From Mya arenaria (taxonomy: Eukaryota; Mollusca; Bivalvia; Myida; Myidae), in NCBI RefSeq assembly GCF_026914265.1, contig NC_069124.1, forward strand, positions 18,497,088 to 18,561,087: a DNA stretch of 64,000 nucleotides. The letters run 5' to 3'. Made by a program: the position numbers and the translations under genes. Positions 1-11,655 of the stretch are shown here, one piece after another. The notes below the pieces were generated by a model, which was not told the origin of the DNA, searched no databases, and was given only the letters and a program-made list of their open reading frames with translations. Within the stretch, counting starts at the first letter, position 1; every line of letters starts with the position of its first letter.

Positions 1-125
1 TTCAAATTAAACTCGGTAACCTTCATAAGAACCATTGTTTTCGACATTTATTCATCCTTTTTGGAATAGTAAAACAATAGTATTACTTGTGATAAATCTT
101 ATTTGGGAGTAAGAGTGCATCTTTA
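1..125 (-). repeat. Dispersed repeat fragment, partner of 47622-47745
   Basis: The reverse complement (CTCTTACTCCCAAATAAGAT through AAAAAGGATGAATAAAT to TTCTTATGAAGG) matches 47622-47745 on the plus strand with scattered changes. It is cut by the window edge. The element family is not recognised. Confidence 0.6.
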
Positions 126-1425
126 AAGATGTAAGCCGAGTCGGGGCCAGCTTCAACTTGAATGTAATGAAGTATAGAACAAAAACATCATAGCATTATG
201 TAAAATAAAAGGCAGTATTTGGATGCTGGAAGATTGGTTATAGCGTCTGAGCACATCTGGATCGTTACCTTGGTCAATCGTGGCCACGTCCGTCCTTAGA
301 GTCAGCAACATCAATAATGACTGGTATCTTAGAAAACATCATGAAACAACTGGAACGAAACTAAACATACGATAAATCTTAAATCATAAAAGTAACAAAT
401 ACGTTACTAACTAATGTTAGGCAATCAAACAGTGGAATTCTGTAAAAGAAAATAAATATGCATCTTAACAGGAAAATCAACCTGAAAATAGGGATGGGAT
501 GGGCGGGAAATATTATCAAATGTATATCTTCGCTTTCAGACATTTCAAAATAACTTCTTATTTCACCAAATACAAAACCTCGAGTGACGAAAACAAAATC
601 GTTTTCCCCATATACCCACAAAAACACGAGGAAATCATGTTACTAGTGACCCGTCAAACTAATCCACCTTCATGAATCTTAAGTAAGAAATAGAAGTGAA
701 GTAACTCTGCAGTGCATAATATAATAATGGAAATTGTCAACACATTTATAAGTACAATTATTAATTACTAAATTGCTTGACAATTTGATTGACGATATTG
801 TTACGTTTAATAAATGCCCCAAATATATTTCTACACAATCTTAGCTGATACTTTTTATTATTCGACTGTAACAAATCAACAAATTTTAGCATACTAAGTC
901 TTACGTAGTATTGATCATTTAAATAATCTATGAGCACATCACGTAGACACACTCTGCTGCTCGTGTTTGTTGTAATTTTAGAAACAGTCATAAATGAGGG
1001 AACATTAATTATCGGCTGCTAATTACTTATAACACTGCAGTTATAGCAATTTATTGTATTTTGAAATATCAAACAGTCCCAAATTTTGAAATGCACTATC
1101 AAAGCTGAAACTAAATGTGTTGCAAGCTATGCGTAACGCCATCATTTTTGTACTCAATGAATAATAATAAAACTAATAGTGAGGGGTAATCCTGAAAAAT
1201 AAAAATAAAGTTTTAAGAGGATATTTTTTCAAAAAAAACCACACACACACTTTTTTCATTTAACACAAAATATTGTTTATAGGATAAAGCTGTATATTAA
1301 GTGTATGCATGTTTTCATTCTATTCACATTCAATGTACTTCATAGATACTTGAACAACAGTTTTTTTTAACTTTCCTCTAAGATTATGCTTCGTTCGCCT
1401 TATATGGGGGAGGAGTTTAGTATGT
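126..1425. other. No gene or recognisable element
   Basis: This is AT-rich single-copy-like sequence with only short chance open frames and a small CA run near 1240. There is nothing I can support. Confidence 0.5.
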
Positions 1426-1439
1426 GTTTGGTAAGAACC

Positions 1440-1515
1440 AGCCGGCCAGTAAGTTCAATATGTTAGAGCGCCGGTCTAGTGTTCCGGTGGTTTAGGGTTA
1501 GAGTCCCGCGCTGGA
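1440..1515 (+). repeat. tRNA-like SINE head (candidate)
   Basis: The sequence AGAGCGCCGGTCTAGTGTTC, followed by a B-box-like GGTTAGAGTCC at about 1497-1507, resembles a degenerate tRNA-derived SINE head. A second, weaker tRNA-like stretch with GGGTGCGATCCC lies at about 2070-2081, just after the MITE. No intact tRNA cloverleaf is claimed. Confidence 0.35.
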
Positions 1516-1764
1516 TACCTTTTTCCTTATTATGTTAACTTTATGTTTAGTTTATGTTTCGACAACTGCTATAAATGTGCTGGCCTTATCGTCAGGCTAA
1601 TGTCTTACATATAGTCGATTCGAACGACACGTTGGTACATGGATCACTTTATTTGAGTTTCGTTCTAAAGTATATTGATTTTTACCAAAGTAACCATTTA
1701 TTTAAACACTCAATTGTTTATATCTGCCGTTTCAATTTGACAATTATTGACTTAATACTTATTA

Positions 1765-2006
1765 TGCACCAGTCAATTGTAACCACGGCCCCCAAGGTCC
1801 GGGGATATACCGAGGATAGCCGGGGAAATGGACCGTGGTTTAACCTTCCAGGTGGTCCCGCAGTGCCGGGTGAATGCGGTGGTTTTGTTTTTGCGCAAAA
1901 TAAAGCGAGGAATGGGCCTTACCTAGTGTTACCTTGGACCGAAAGTCAAAGTCCCCGCTATTCCCCGCACCTGGGGGAGGGGGCGTGGTTACAATTGACT
2001 GGTGCA
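1765..2006. mobile_element. PIF/Harbinger-type MITE with TTA target duplication
   Basis: Terminal inverted repeats of about 26 bp (TGCACCAGTCAATTGTAACC on the left, its complement on the right) bound a GC-richer 242-bp interior. Both ends are flanked by TTA (1762-1764 and 2007-2009), the 3-bp TWA target duplication typical of PIF/Harbinger elements. There is no transposase. The 160-codon open frame over this element is not a gene. Confidence 0.8.
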
Positions 2007-2311
2007 TTACGGGCAGCTGTCTACGATGATGTATTGGTTATTGTGCCTGACTACTGATCTAGAAGGCACGGGTGCGATCCCTTCTGCCGGCAAAATTAAA
2101 CAAACAAAAAACAGAAAAAAAAACATTCTTATTTTCGTTTCCATTATTTCATTTTAAAACTAATTACATGTCTTAATCAAGCCCGGATATGTTTGACAAA
2201 ATTGCCACACAAGTTTTATATTTCATGACATCAACATAGCTGTTTTGAGGCCTAAAATTGATTTGAAATGTTTATCCATATTGTTACAACGGTATACAAC
2301 CTACATACGCG

Positions 2312-2760
2312 CGCATTTAGCACCATACAATCTTTAGTAGCCCCCACACTAAGCACCATACCACCTACAATAGCCCACACTGAGCACCATACCACCTACA
2401 TTAGCGCGCACTAAGTACCATACAACCTACATTAGCGGGCACTAAGCACCATACAAACTACATTAGAGGGCACTAAGCACCATACAAACTACATTAGCAA
2501 TCACAAAGCACCATACAAACTACATTAGAGGGCACTAAGCACCATACAAACTACATTAGAGGGCACTAAGCACCATACAAACTACATTAGAGGGCACTAA
2601 GCACCATACAAACTACATTAGAGGGCACTAAGCACCATACAAACTACATTAGAGGGCACTAAGCACCATACAAACTACATTAGCAAGCACTAAGCACCAT
2701 ACAACCTTCATTATCGAGCACTAAGCACCATACAACCTACATTAGCGAGCTCTAAGCACC
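2312..2760. repeat. 31-bp minisatellite, short array (about 14 units)
   Basis: The unit resembles GGGCACTAAGCACCATACAA followed by ACTACATTAGA, with a 31-bp period. The outer units diverge and the central units are nearly identical. It is the same family as the array at 15970-18400 and occupies the equivalent position upstream of HSPA12 copy A. Confidence 0.9.
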
Positions 2761-2999
2761 AACGACTATACGCAAAAGCAAGTTACCGGGCATAGTATAC
2801 CTTTAACTAAACATAAATACTAAAGCGCAGCCATTATAGCTAGCTTTCCTAGTCCCCATGCAGTGTTAGGTCGTGGGTTCGTTTCCCCGCAAGATGAACA
2901 TCTTTCCAGTCTGCTGTAACAACTCACACTGCGCGATTAGACACGAAAAGAGGAATATTGCGAAATGATATAATCTCTGAAATTCAAGGTCAAATTTAT

Positions 3000-4570
3000 A
3001 CCGTCTGTTGCTGTTGAGTTTATAAAGGTCTGCCCGCGTCCTATATAGTGGCTTCATTATGGCTTGACACCGCCACATCCCCAAGTGTTGACTAAAACAT
3101 ATTTTTGAGATCAAGAGGGGCGGGGGGTGTTCCCAACGTTTTGTTGGATATTCACAAAACGAGTAATTTTGAGCCAAAATTGCCGCGGGTCCTACGATGA
3201 ATGACATCTAGAGTGATCCCACAGCTCTGACTAGTGGATGTGGTTTTATTTCTTTAGTCTTAATTTGTTTTAATTAAGAATTTGGATAGTACGTGTGTCT
3301 TAAAAATCTTTAACTAATGTAAGTATGAAATATTTTAAAGGATGAGCAAGACTCGCGGACAGTCCATTGACAAGAACGTGTTCTGAGAACAGGACGTTTC
3401 GTCCAGTCTGCATACATGTATATGTTTATCACATGCTTACCCTTGTTTTCCGTGTAATATACCCATAACGAATATTTTGATCTCACACATGTGTAAGATA
3501 ACCTATCAGACATTTCTATTGGCTAAACTAATCACACGCAACCTAGATATCCCTCCCGAATTGTTTGTAAACAAAATGGTTTAAATGCCAACAAATAATT
3601 ACCTCAATAATGAAGCTGTAAGACTTCCGGGAGACAAATGGCTAACGAATCATAGTGCCAGAAAGCATCTTGTACAAAACCTTTCTGATAACAATGTTCC
3701 GTCAACCAGATAATGAAGATCATTAGTCACAGAAATATCCAGTCAGTCAACAAATACAGCCACATTAGTGACAAACACCACAAGAACATTTCAGACATTT
3801 CCATCTTGACCAACACAAGCAATATGCAATCAATGACATTTGCTTGCCAGTTTAATCAGCTGTCGGTTACCGAAAACACAAATACGAATTCCGCAGCACA
3901 GACGTCTCCTTACACATCCCATGGCGGCTAGAACATCATGTTCTCTGGAAACATTCTTGGTGGAACTTTTTTAACATCAACATCCATGCAGTACAGAGTA
4001 AGGCTCCGCTGTAATCATCTGCATGTTGTGAAACTCCATGTTCACTAAGAAAACGCTGCAAAACCATCGTAGAAAGAGACAGCGAATAACTTTTAAATCC
4101 GCGCACACAGTAAAACTTGACAGACCGATGTAAGTCACATAAAGCGCGTAAATGCATGTAATCTGAGTGTGACGTCATCAATTGTACTTATTGGGTTTTT
4201 TTTGGTTAAAATCGTTCATTATTCATGCTGTTGGATATTTTACTACACATGTTTATAGTTGTGACTTGTTAAGCGCTTTATCAGAATTAAAACTTGATAA
4301 CTCTAGTCACTTTTGTCATTTTAATTTGGAACTTTTTATATGGCGCATCGTTGACATTCTACTCTGAGTACTTTGGCTGTCAAACAATCGGTTCAGAATC
4401 TGGAACTAAATTGGTAATAAAAACACCGTTTTAAGCATGTGATAAAAAAAAGATCTGACACGAGTTGTCATTTAATACAAGAATTTTACAGAGGCTCGCT
4501 TACTAACAAATTTCATAAACTCGTTTAATAAAATCTTGTATTAAATGACAACTCGTGTCAGATCCTATAT
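3000..4570. other. Copy-A-specific segment upstream of HSPA12
   Basis: The flanking sequences match copy B but this interval does not. TATACCGTCT occurs at both ends (about 2996-3005 and 4569-4578), which could be a target duplication or chance. No coding similarity was seen in its short frames. A 115-bp inverted-repeat element forms its right end. Confidence 0.45.
4451..4565. mobile_element. Short MITE-like inverted-repeat element
   Basis: Arms of about 37 bp (GATCTGACACGAGTTGTCAT... at 4451-4488 and its complement at 4529-4565) surround a ~40-bp loop, with one indel between the arms. It is absent at the equivalent place in copy B. Confidence 0.7.
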
Positions 4571-5022
4571 ATACCGTCTACCTATTGAGGTAGCTTTTAT
4601 AGTGACGCGCCTGTGGAGCGAGTAAGTTATTGTTTTGGTCATTTAACATTCGGCGCCCAACATAGCGTCTTACCTGTTGAGCATATACTTAAAGTATAAG
4701 TCAACAAGTCTTTATAGTAATATACTAATATAGTATTAATTTCCTCCATAAAAGCCATGTAAAAAACGTCTGCATTTAGTGTAGGCCTTATCTGTAAATA
4801 TGAATATCACGTAAATAATTCGATATCGAGATTTAGGAGATCAAGTTTATTGAGTCGCATGGACATCTGTTAACATTTGGCGTGCTTTTTCAGAATAATA
4901 CAATGAAAAATACAGGAACAAGTCTATAAGTTATATAAGTGTGCATATCTTGACGTAAGTACTATATTTTAAACGATAAGCTGACATTTTAGAAAGATAA
5001 ATCAGTCTACTTTTGATCGACC

Positions 5023-5127
5023 ATAAATATAAAAGGAAATCGAAACAGGAAGTAAATTAAGCATCGACGATACAGTGTTTTCGAAGTCCTCACGATCGAT
5101 CAGAAGAAAGGTAAATTAAAATACAAA
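5023..5127 (+). promoter_or_regulatory. TATA-like core promoter and 5' leader of HSPA12 copy A
   Basis: A TATA-like stretch, ATAAATATAAAAGG, lies at 5023-5036, about 92-105 nt before ATG 5128. The same box, with the same spacing to within about 10 nt, is kept upstream of copy B. The start context is ACAAAATGG, with A at -3 and G at +4. No run of inverted nGAAn units good enough to call a heat-shock element was seen in the surrounding few hundred bases. The transcription start is inferred, not visible. Confidence 0.5.
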
Positions 5128-8100
5128 ATGGCTTTAACAGATGTCATTGATGGGCGGAAGGTAAATAGTTAAACTTATAGATTAAAATAAATCAAATAAA
5201 ACCTGATCATATATTCGTTTTATCTAGTATGGGTATTTTGGGGGTATTTTAAAATGATAAAAATAACATAAAAGGACGTTACGCTGCTGTAGTTGTATGT
5301 ATGTATATAAATATATAGTATATTACCATTAATAGGGTTAATGGTGCATGACCATCATTTACTATAGCATATGTTCTCTTTTATAACCTTTATACTATAA
5401 ATAAAGGTTTCTTTTTGTTAGAACCAAAATTGGAATTTGCGGTGCTTTCGATTTACGAGTCTTGAATATAAGGTCCAATAGTCCAAATATTGTCAAATTA
5501 ATGATGAGGTCTTAGTATTCATTAAAATTATAAAAAGAAAGGGTGTTGTTTTTTTGTTTAATGTGAAAAAGGTAAAACGTTAAAAAACATTTGCTTGGAA
5601 GTGTTTATATTCACAGGTACGTAATAAAGATCGGTTTACTTGTTTACAGTACACTTGACACACTTTAGATGTAGATATATTTGTGATAACATCCAGCTCT
5701 ATTTAATATAACAGTTCGATATGGCATGTACATTCACCTAATTAAATGAAATAAATGTTCATGTAATATTAATATTTAACAACGACAGTAACTTAATAAC
5801 ATATAAATCCACCTAATTAAATCAAATAAATGTTCATGTAATATTAATATTTAACAACGACAGTAATTTAATAACATAACTATATATACTTTTCTTTAAA
5901 AAGTTTACACTAATGTGTATAAATGCTTTTTATAATTGTGTTATAATTAAACACTGCCCTTAGCTTTACTACGTATTTCTGTAGTTTTCAAAATCATTGT
6001 GTTTCTTTACTTCTAAAAATCTTGGTTAGATTAGTGTAGACATTAAATTATACTTATATGTAAATTGTATGGTAAAGGATGGCTGTCGGGTTAGCACAGA
6101 GGCTAGCCCTCTCGCTTCTGACGGCGACCTGGGCGTGGCGCATGTGAGTTTGGTTTGTGGTCACCAATCCGGACAAGTGGGTTTCCTCCAGGAACTCCGG
6201 GCCCCCACCCATAATAGGATGTTGCTTTAACTTCTCTCACAAACGCTGTAATCATATAAGTTTCATCTTATTAGGATAAACAAGAAAAAGGAAAAGAAAG
6301 AAATCTGCATCGGCAGCAGGATAAAAACACTACGACATGAGCGATCCTTGTTATGTCACATATAAACAAAAGTTAAAGATTGTAGCAGATTGTGTCCACA
6401 TTGAATTCGTTGAGATAAGGATTCATTATATATCTAAATCCCAGCCTTGTATATATATATATATATATATATGTATTATGTATTTGCTATATAAACATGT
6501 TCAATATGTTTAATGCAATAAAAGTATTGAATATTAAATATAGCGAAAAGCTCGACACTTTTATTTATAGTTTTGTTTCAGGTAGTAGTGTAATGAGAAG
6601 CTTTCAATAGGCTTTTTCAACTGTTATTTATGTTTTATCAAAAAGAAGGTATATATAAGTACATTGGCTAGATCAGAAAGTGTTGTTTTGAGATCCCTCA
6701 ATCAAGCTTCGTCGATCTTGAAATTGCACTTTTATTACCTGTGTCTGATAATTAAAACACTGCAGATAATGGCCCGGCATCTGACCGCGATGCCAGTCCG
6801 CGCTGGCGCAATGCAGAGAAAGCCCATTGTGGTGGCCATAGACTTTGGTACCACACACTCGGGATACGCCTTCCAGACCAGGGCAAACTTTGAAGAAAAT
6901 CCGACCAAGGTAAGTATTTAAACAAAATAATCAGGAAATTAAAAATAATTATTTCCAGATATATTATACAATAAAATTGGAAGTTACTTTGTTCAATATA
7001 TGTGTGCTCAAATAAAGCAATATTTTGATGAGTAGGGCTCACTATTTAACACCGAAAATAAGCATTTTTTGGTTTCTTTTAAATGCTATTTTCAGATGAT
7101 TTGAAAACTGAATTGGCGTTTATCAAACTGACACATTAAATCGTTACGTCATTTTATGACGCTATTTAAATAAACAATTCAGCTCAAAATTCTAAACATA
7201 ATTTTATTGAGCCAAAGCAGCATATTTATCAAAATGAAGTGAACATAACAGCAGTGAAAATAACATATTTCACTGAAAGACATAAAAGAAACGGGAAAAT
7301 GCAAGCAAATATTCGCATATTTTTTTTTCAGATTGACACCGCAAATTGGGCGAGGACTGGTTCGAACATTGGAATATCACTCAAGACGACTTCGTCAATA
7401 CTGTTTGATAAAAACCAACAGTTCCATTCGTTTGGCCACGAAGCAGATCAAAAATATAATACTCTCGCTGCGGAGGGACAACACTGGGACTGGTTTTTCT
7501 TTAAAAGATTCAAAATGGCCCTTTACAAGTCCGAGGTATGTTTTTAAAGCAAAGGGAAGTGCATTTCTTCTAACTATTATTCGAATGCAGCCTAAAATTT
7601 CAGCCAATGAAATTGTAGATATGCAATCCTTAAGTACTAGGCTCAATCATCAAGAATTTCAAATTTAGTGAGTGTTTAAAGGTCCGCCTACTGCCATATC
7701 CGATACACAATCTCTGCGTCAGTTTTTGCGTTACCCTTGAGGTTATATTCTAAGAGATTAAGATGACCTGAAGTAATGTTTTAATAATTAAGAATGTGCG
7801 GAGTGAGCGAAGAGAACTTCATGTCATTTAACTATTGCATGTATTAAATATTCTGTAGATTGCCTTACTTTCCCAAGATCCCTTTTTCGCGATTGGTTGG
7901 CTTTGGCTAACTTCGCGTGATTTAATATTCGCGACATCAATACTTAAAGGGTCACAATATAAGTTATTTAATTTGAATGCATCATTATATTTGACTCATT
8001 TGATTTAAATTCATCAAAACACAAATAAAAGCAAATGATTTATGCACAGATATTTCTGCGCTTTTTGTGACTACGTAGCTATTAACTGAGTACCGCATTT

Positions 8101-11100
8101 ATAAAGTCTAATATTGTTTGAACTGTACACAAATGATATGTTTTGTTGTTTGGCATACATAAAAGTTAAATGAATTAAAAATAAAAATGCATTATCATTT
8201 TATTTGCGTTGTCATTTATATATATATTGAGGATATTTGTTGAATTCAGTGTAAGTTCGTATTTTATTTCACGAGTGGTCAAAGAGAAAATATTTTTCTT
8301 TGACCACGAGTGAAATAAAATAAGATTTTACACTGAATTCAACAAATTTTCTTTTTATTTCATGCATATATATATTTATATCGTGTTTTTTCAACATATT
8401 TCCCCGCTAGAGTAAATTTCTGTGGCCTCTGCGAAGCAAAGTAACTGCGGCATAATTGCTATGTCAAAGTTACCTCCTCATCGCGCGAGCTGTCTGCCCA
8501 CTATAAAAAAGTTCCACACTTTATGGAAATAGTTGTTGGAATTGAAATTATTTTTAGATAAAACCCTACTTCCATCAACGAAACCTATCATTTTTAACAT
8601 TTACTGATGCACAAAACAAGTATTTAAACAAAAGCATTTTGGAAATAGAAATACATGTATCGCGTAGAAATACAATTCAATGAAACTTGAGCATTTGTTT
8701 GTAGGAAAAAATGATCTATCAACTCTATTTCTAGCACATGTGGACAAGTAAATATTCAACCGATACCTACCAAGCGGGTTAATTGTAACAGTATGTTCTA
8801 TGAAATAGTTCATACAAAAATTGGTAATAGATATAATCAATCGCAAAAAAATGTTTGTTTTATGTGAATATTGCTGTACTCTATAGACGACAACAAACAT
8901 GTACTTGTGACATCCATGTATTTTTTTCAAAATCAAGGAAAGCAAATCTTATAAAAGATGAAAAAATAGTCCCGAGTTTTCTGTACAGAGTGGAATAAGC
9001 AAGGGTTATCAGTATACTCGAGCCAGAGTGAAATGATCAAGTTATCAATCACTAATATTTTTTCACTCTTTCACCGGTATGCATGAAATAAATGATTCTC
9101 TGTATACCTATACCCTGTTACCCCTTAAATTATCCTCAAAAACATAAATGGAAACTTACGTTAGATTTTGAATTCAATCCCAACGCAAACCTAAAACCAT
9201 CGCGAAATGACAGCAGTCAACACTAATCAGAAAACTTCTCTCTATTTCAAACTTAATAAATTGAATCAATCCACTTTTCAGAATCTTACTCGCGAGATGA
9301 CTTTAAAGTCAGAGACTACTGGTAAAGAGATGCCAGCAATTGTGGTTATCCAAGAAAGCATAAGATACCTGAAGAACCACTTAGTAAATGTGATAAAATC
9401 CAAAGATGCTATGTTCAACGAGTCAAAAATTCACTGGGTCTTGACGGTCCCAGCAATATGGGGTGACAGCGCCAAACAATTCATGAGGGAAGCGGCTATC
9501 AATGTAAGTACAATCGGTGAAATGCATACACTAATACTAGATTCATCCACATAAAATCGAAGTGGCTACTTCAAATTTTAGAAATGTAAGAGTATTTGCG
9601 AATGTCTTTATGTCTTCAGTATCGATGTTTATTTAATGGGTTACAAGCATTCTTGGTTTTAGTTTAAATGCATGTTCGTGTTTATATGCAGTATCCATGT
9701 TGTACTTCTTTGAATTAACATGAAGATATTCCACACGAAAAAGTTGACATTCTAAGTAGTTAACGTTTTATTTTGTATCTCTTAGAGCAGAAAGAAGTAT
9801 TTCATGTTTCATCGAAATAAATTGTACTCTTTCTTTCTTGCCTTCCTATGAACAGGCAGAAATTCACACGGATAAGTTGTTACTGAGTCTAGAGCCAGAA
9901 GCCGCTTCGCTGTTTTGCCGATACTTACCGTTCGCCAGGGAAACAAACGAGAAGAGTGCAAGTCTTGTTACAGTGGGAGTCGGTGACCAATACATGATTC
10001 TTGACGTCGGGGGTAAGACCCTGATAGGGATGATTTTGTGTAATGTGTGTTTTGGCTTTAGGTCGAGTGTGAGCGAAAAGGTGTATTGATATTTGTTTAG
10101 GCAAAACGTTTCATCTCGTGGTTTCAAACTTCAGAAGGCCAAAAAACTTTCAGACAAGTTTTCAATTTAAATTATTGTAATAAAATCATCAATGAAATTT
10201 GTAAAGACCATCAACTACTTTATCTCTGCATTTGCCTATTGCTATAGAAGTCAACCCTTTATATATATAGTTTTTTTTTTTCAAATAACTGAATAATTCC
10301 AGGCGCAATAGTTATACATGTATATGTACAGGCTGTGCACTGATATATTAGAAAAAGACACTCGGCTATGATTTAACATGCCTTAATTACAGGTGGAACC
10401 GTAGACATTACAGTCCATGAAGTACAGAGAAATGAGGAAACTGAAGATATAACATTAAGAGAAATGTTCAAAGCAAACGGCGGAGATTGGGGAGGGCTTA
10501 AAGTTGACGAAGCTTTCGCAGACCTCCTTCAGGACATCCTTGGGCCTGATGTGATGGAGGCTCTTCAATTCAGCTACAGAGATGATTTTATGGAATTCAT
10601 GGACATGTTTGAAATTATAAAGCGGAAGGTGGCACCAGATATGGATTCACGGGAAACAATGAATGTTCCACTTTCATTCGTCCAGACCTACAAAGAACTG
10701 AATAATGTCGAGCTCGAAGATGAAAGACGCATTAGGAGAAAGTACAACGGAAAGATAACCGTCTCAAAAAACAAAATGAGATTTGATCCAGAAATTTTAA
10801 AAGGTCTTTTTACCGAGACAGTCGATCAAATTTGTGCTTTAGTAAGCGAGTATTTTGACCAGATACGGGAATACAACATTGGAACGATTCTGATGGTTGG
10901 TGGATTCAGCGAATCAAAGATGTTACAAGACAAGGTCCGTTCGACATTCCCGTCTAAGCGCCTGATCATCCCAGAAGAAGCAGGCCTGTGCGTTCTGAAA
11001 GGCGCAGTGTTGTACGGCCATAACCCCTCCATGATCACAGCTCGAGTGAGCAAGTTCACTTATGGAATAGGAGCCTACAAGCAGTTCGAGCCTGCTCTAG

Positions 11101-11474
11101 ATCCTCCAGAAAAGCGGGCTATCCGAGACAAGATTGTGCTCTGTAAAGATTCCTTTAGCGTCCATGCTAGAGCCGGGCAAGAGTTCCAAGTGGATGAGAT
11201 GGTCGGTGAAAACGAGTACGTCGCAGACGGAAAAGATGCAACTGAACTTCAGATCGACGTATACACGACGCCACACCGTCACCCAAGGTTTATCGACGAC
11301 GAAGACAGCAAGAAAATAGGAGAAATGCGCGTGCCCGTGAGTCGTAACCTCAGTGGTGGTCAAGAGACGATGAAAGTCCAGTTTGTGTTTGGAGACACGG
11401 AATTGAAAGTGGTAGCCTGGGATAAAGACAACGGGCAAAAGATAAAAGATGCTCGTTTTGAATTTTTGAAGTAA
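5128..11474 (+). CDS. HSPA12: HSPA12-like HSP70-family ATPase, copy A (six exons, full length)
   Basis: Six exons, each with GT/AG borders: 5128-5160, 6766-6909, 7332-7535, 9282-9503, 9856-10012 and 10393-11474. They total 1842 nt, or 613 aa plus TAA. Residues 33-48 carry the phosphate-1 loop (AIDFGTTHSGYAF). WVLTVPAIW lies near 179-187. The phosphate-2 motif LDVGGGTVDIT (250-260) is split by the phase-1 intron 5. The adenosine motif GGFSES is at 423-428 and LKGAVLYGHNP at about 454-464. Residues 466-613 match the short, divergent C-terminal region of HSPA12 rather than a classical HSP70 substrate-binding domain. There is no signal peptide, membrane helix or EEVD tail, so it is probably cytosolic. 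The family is an atypical HSP70 branch; bivalves have many copies, often stress- or immune-responsive. The 11-codon first exon is inferred from phase and from conservation in copy B. A start at the in-frame ATG 6769 is the alternative. Confidence 0.9.
5735..5877. repeat. ~79-bp tandem repeat, two units, HSPA12-A intron 1
   Basis: CACCTAATTAAAT...AATATTTAACAACGACAGTAA occurs twice with few differences. The equivalent site in copy B (19996-20215) has three units. Confidence 0.8.
6079..6210 (+). mobile_element. tRNA-derived SINE in HSPA12-A intron 1
   Basis: The tRNA-like head GGCTGTCGGGTTAGCACAG...CTCGCTTCTGACGGCGACC is followed by GAGTTTGGTTTGTGGTCACC, CCGGACAAGTGG and a CTCCGGG tail. This structure resembles widespread marine-invertebrate SINEs. 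An orthologous copy sits in copy B, so it predates the duplication. Confidence 0.65.
7590..7960. mobile_element. MITE-like repeat in HSPA12-A intron 3
   Basis: It starts near CAGCCAATGAAATTGTAGAT, continues through GGTCCGCCTACTGCCA and contains a foldback (TGAAGTAATGTTTTAA against AACTTCATGTCATTTA). Relatives lie at 21872-22235 (same intron of copy B) and 60391-60845. Confidence 0.65.
8237..8347. mobile_element. Near-perfect foldback element in HSPA12-A intron 3
   Basis: The ~50-bp arms (TTGTTGAATTCAGTGTAA...TTTCACGAGTGGTCAAAGA and complement) are separated by about 10 nt. It is absent from intron 3 of copy B. It seems to lie at the left part of a ~0.9-kb insertion (about 8190-9110) that ends near GCATGAAATAAATGATTC. 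Confidence 0.65.
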
Positions 11475-11494
11475 TCTACAAAGGCACCGAATCT

Positions 11495-11655
11495 ACAAAA
11501 ACACCGAACTAAATGCTGTTGACTGGAACGTGGAAACCGTGCAAAAAATAAAAGATGTTCGTTTTGAATTTTTGAAGTAATTGTTTATCTTAAAAAATCT
11601 AAAAAGACACCAAACTGAACGTTGTGGCCTGGAATGTGGACAACGGACAAAGGAA
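11495..11655 (+). pseudogene. Two decayed tandem copies of the HSPA12 C-terminal coding tail
   Basis: After the TAA of copy A, the last ~80 nt of coding sequence recur twice. The unit at about 11498-11580 again ends in TTTTGAATTTTTGAAGTAA, with many substitutions earlier. The unit at about 11606-11655 is shorter and corresponds to GACACCAAACTGAAC through CAACGGACAAAG. Neither can be read as part of the upstream protein because TAA 11472-11474 intervenes. They probably lie in the 3' UTR. Copy B lacks both: its sequence diverges soon after TAATCTACAAA. Confidence 0.75.

Noticed and set aside
1575..2057. Open frame of 160 codons as a gene
   Set aside because: Half of it is the Harbinger-type MITE and the rest is AT-rich flank and a tRNA-like stretch. 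There is no domain.
4500..5127. Heat-shock elements upstream of HSPA12
   Set aside because: Isolated GAA/TTC words occur, but no three-unit inverted array with correct spacing was seen in either copy.
6664..6768. Longer N-terminus of HSPA12 exon 2 starting before 6766
   Set aside because: The frame is open but has no ATG at its start, and TGCAG at 6761-6765 is a plausible acceptor in phase with the conserved mini-exon. The upstream codons look intronic.
10464..11474. A separate single-exon HSP70 C-terminal gene
   Set aside because: The frame continues upstream to the acceptor at 10392 and completes the split GGGT of the phosphate-2 motif, so it is the last exon of the six-exon gene.
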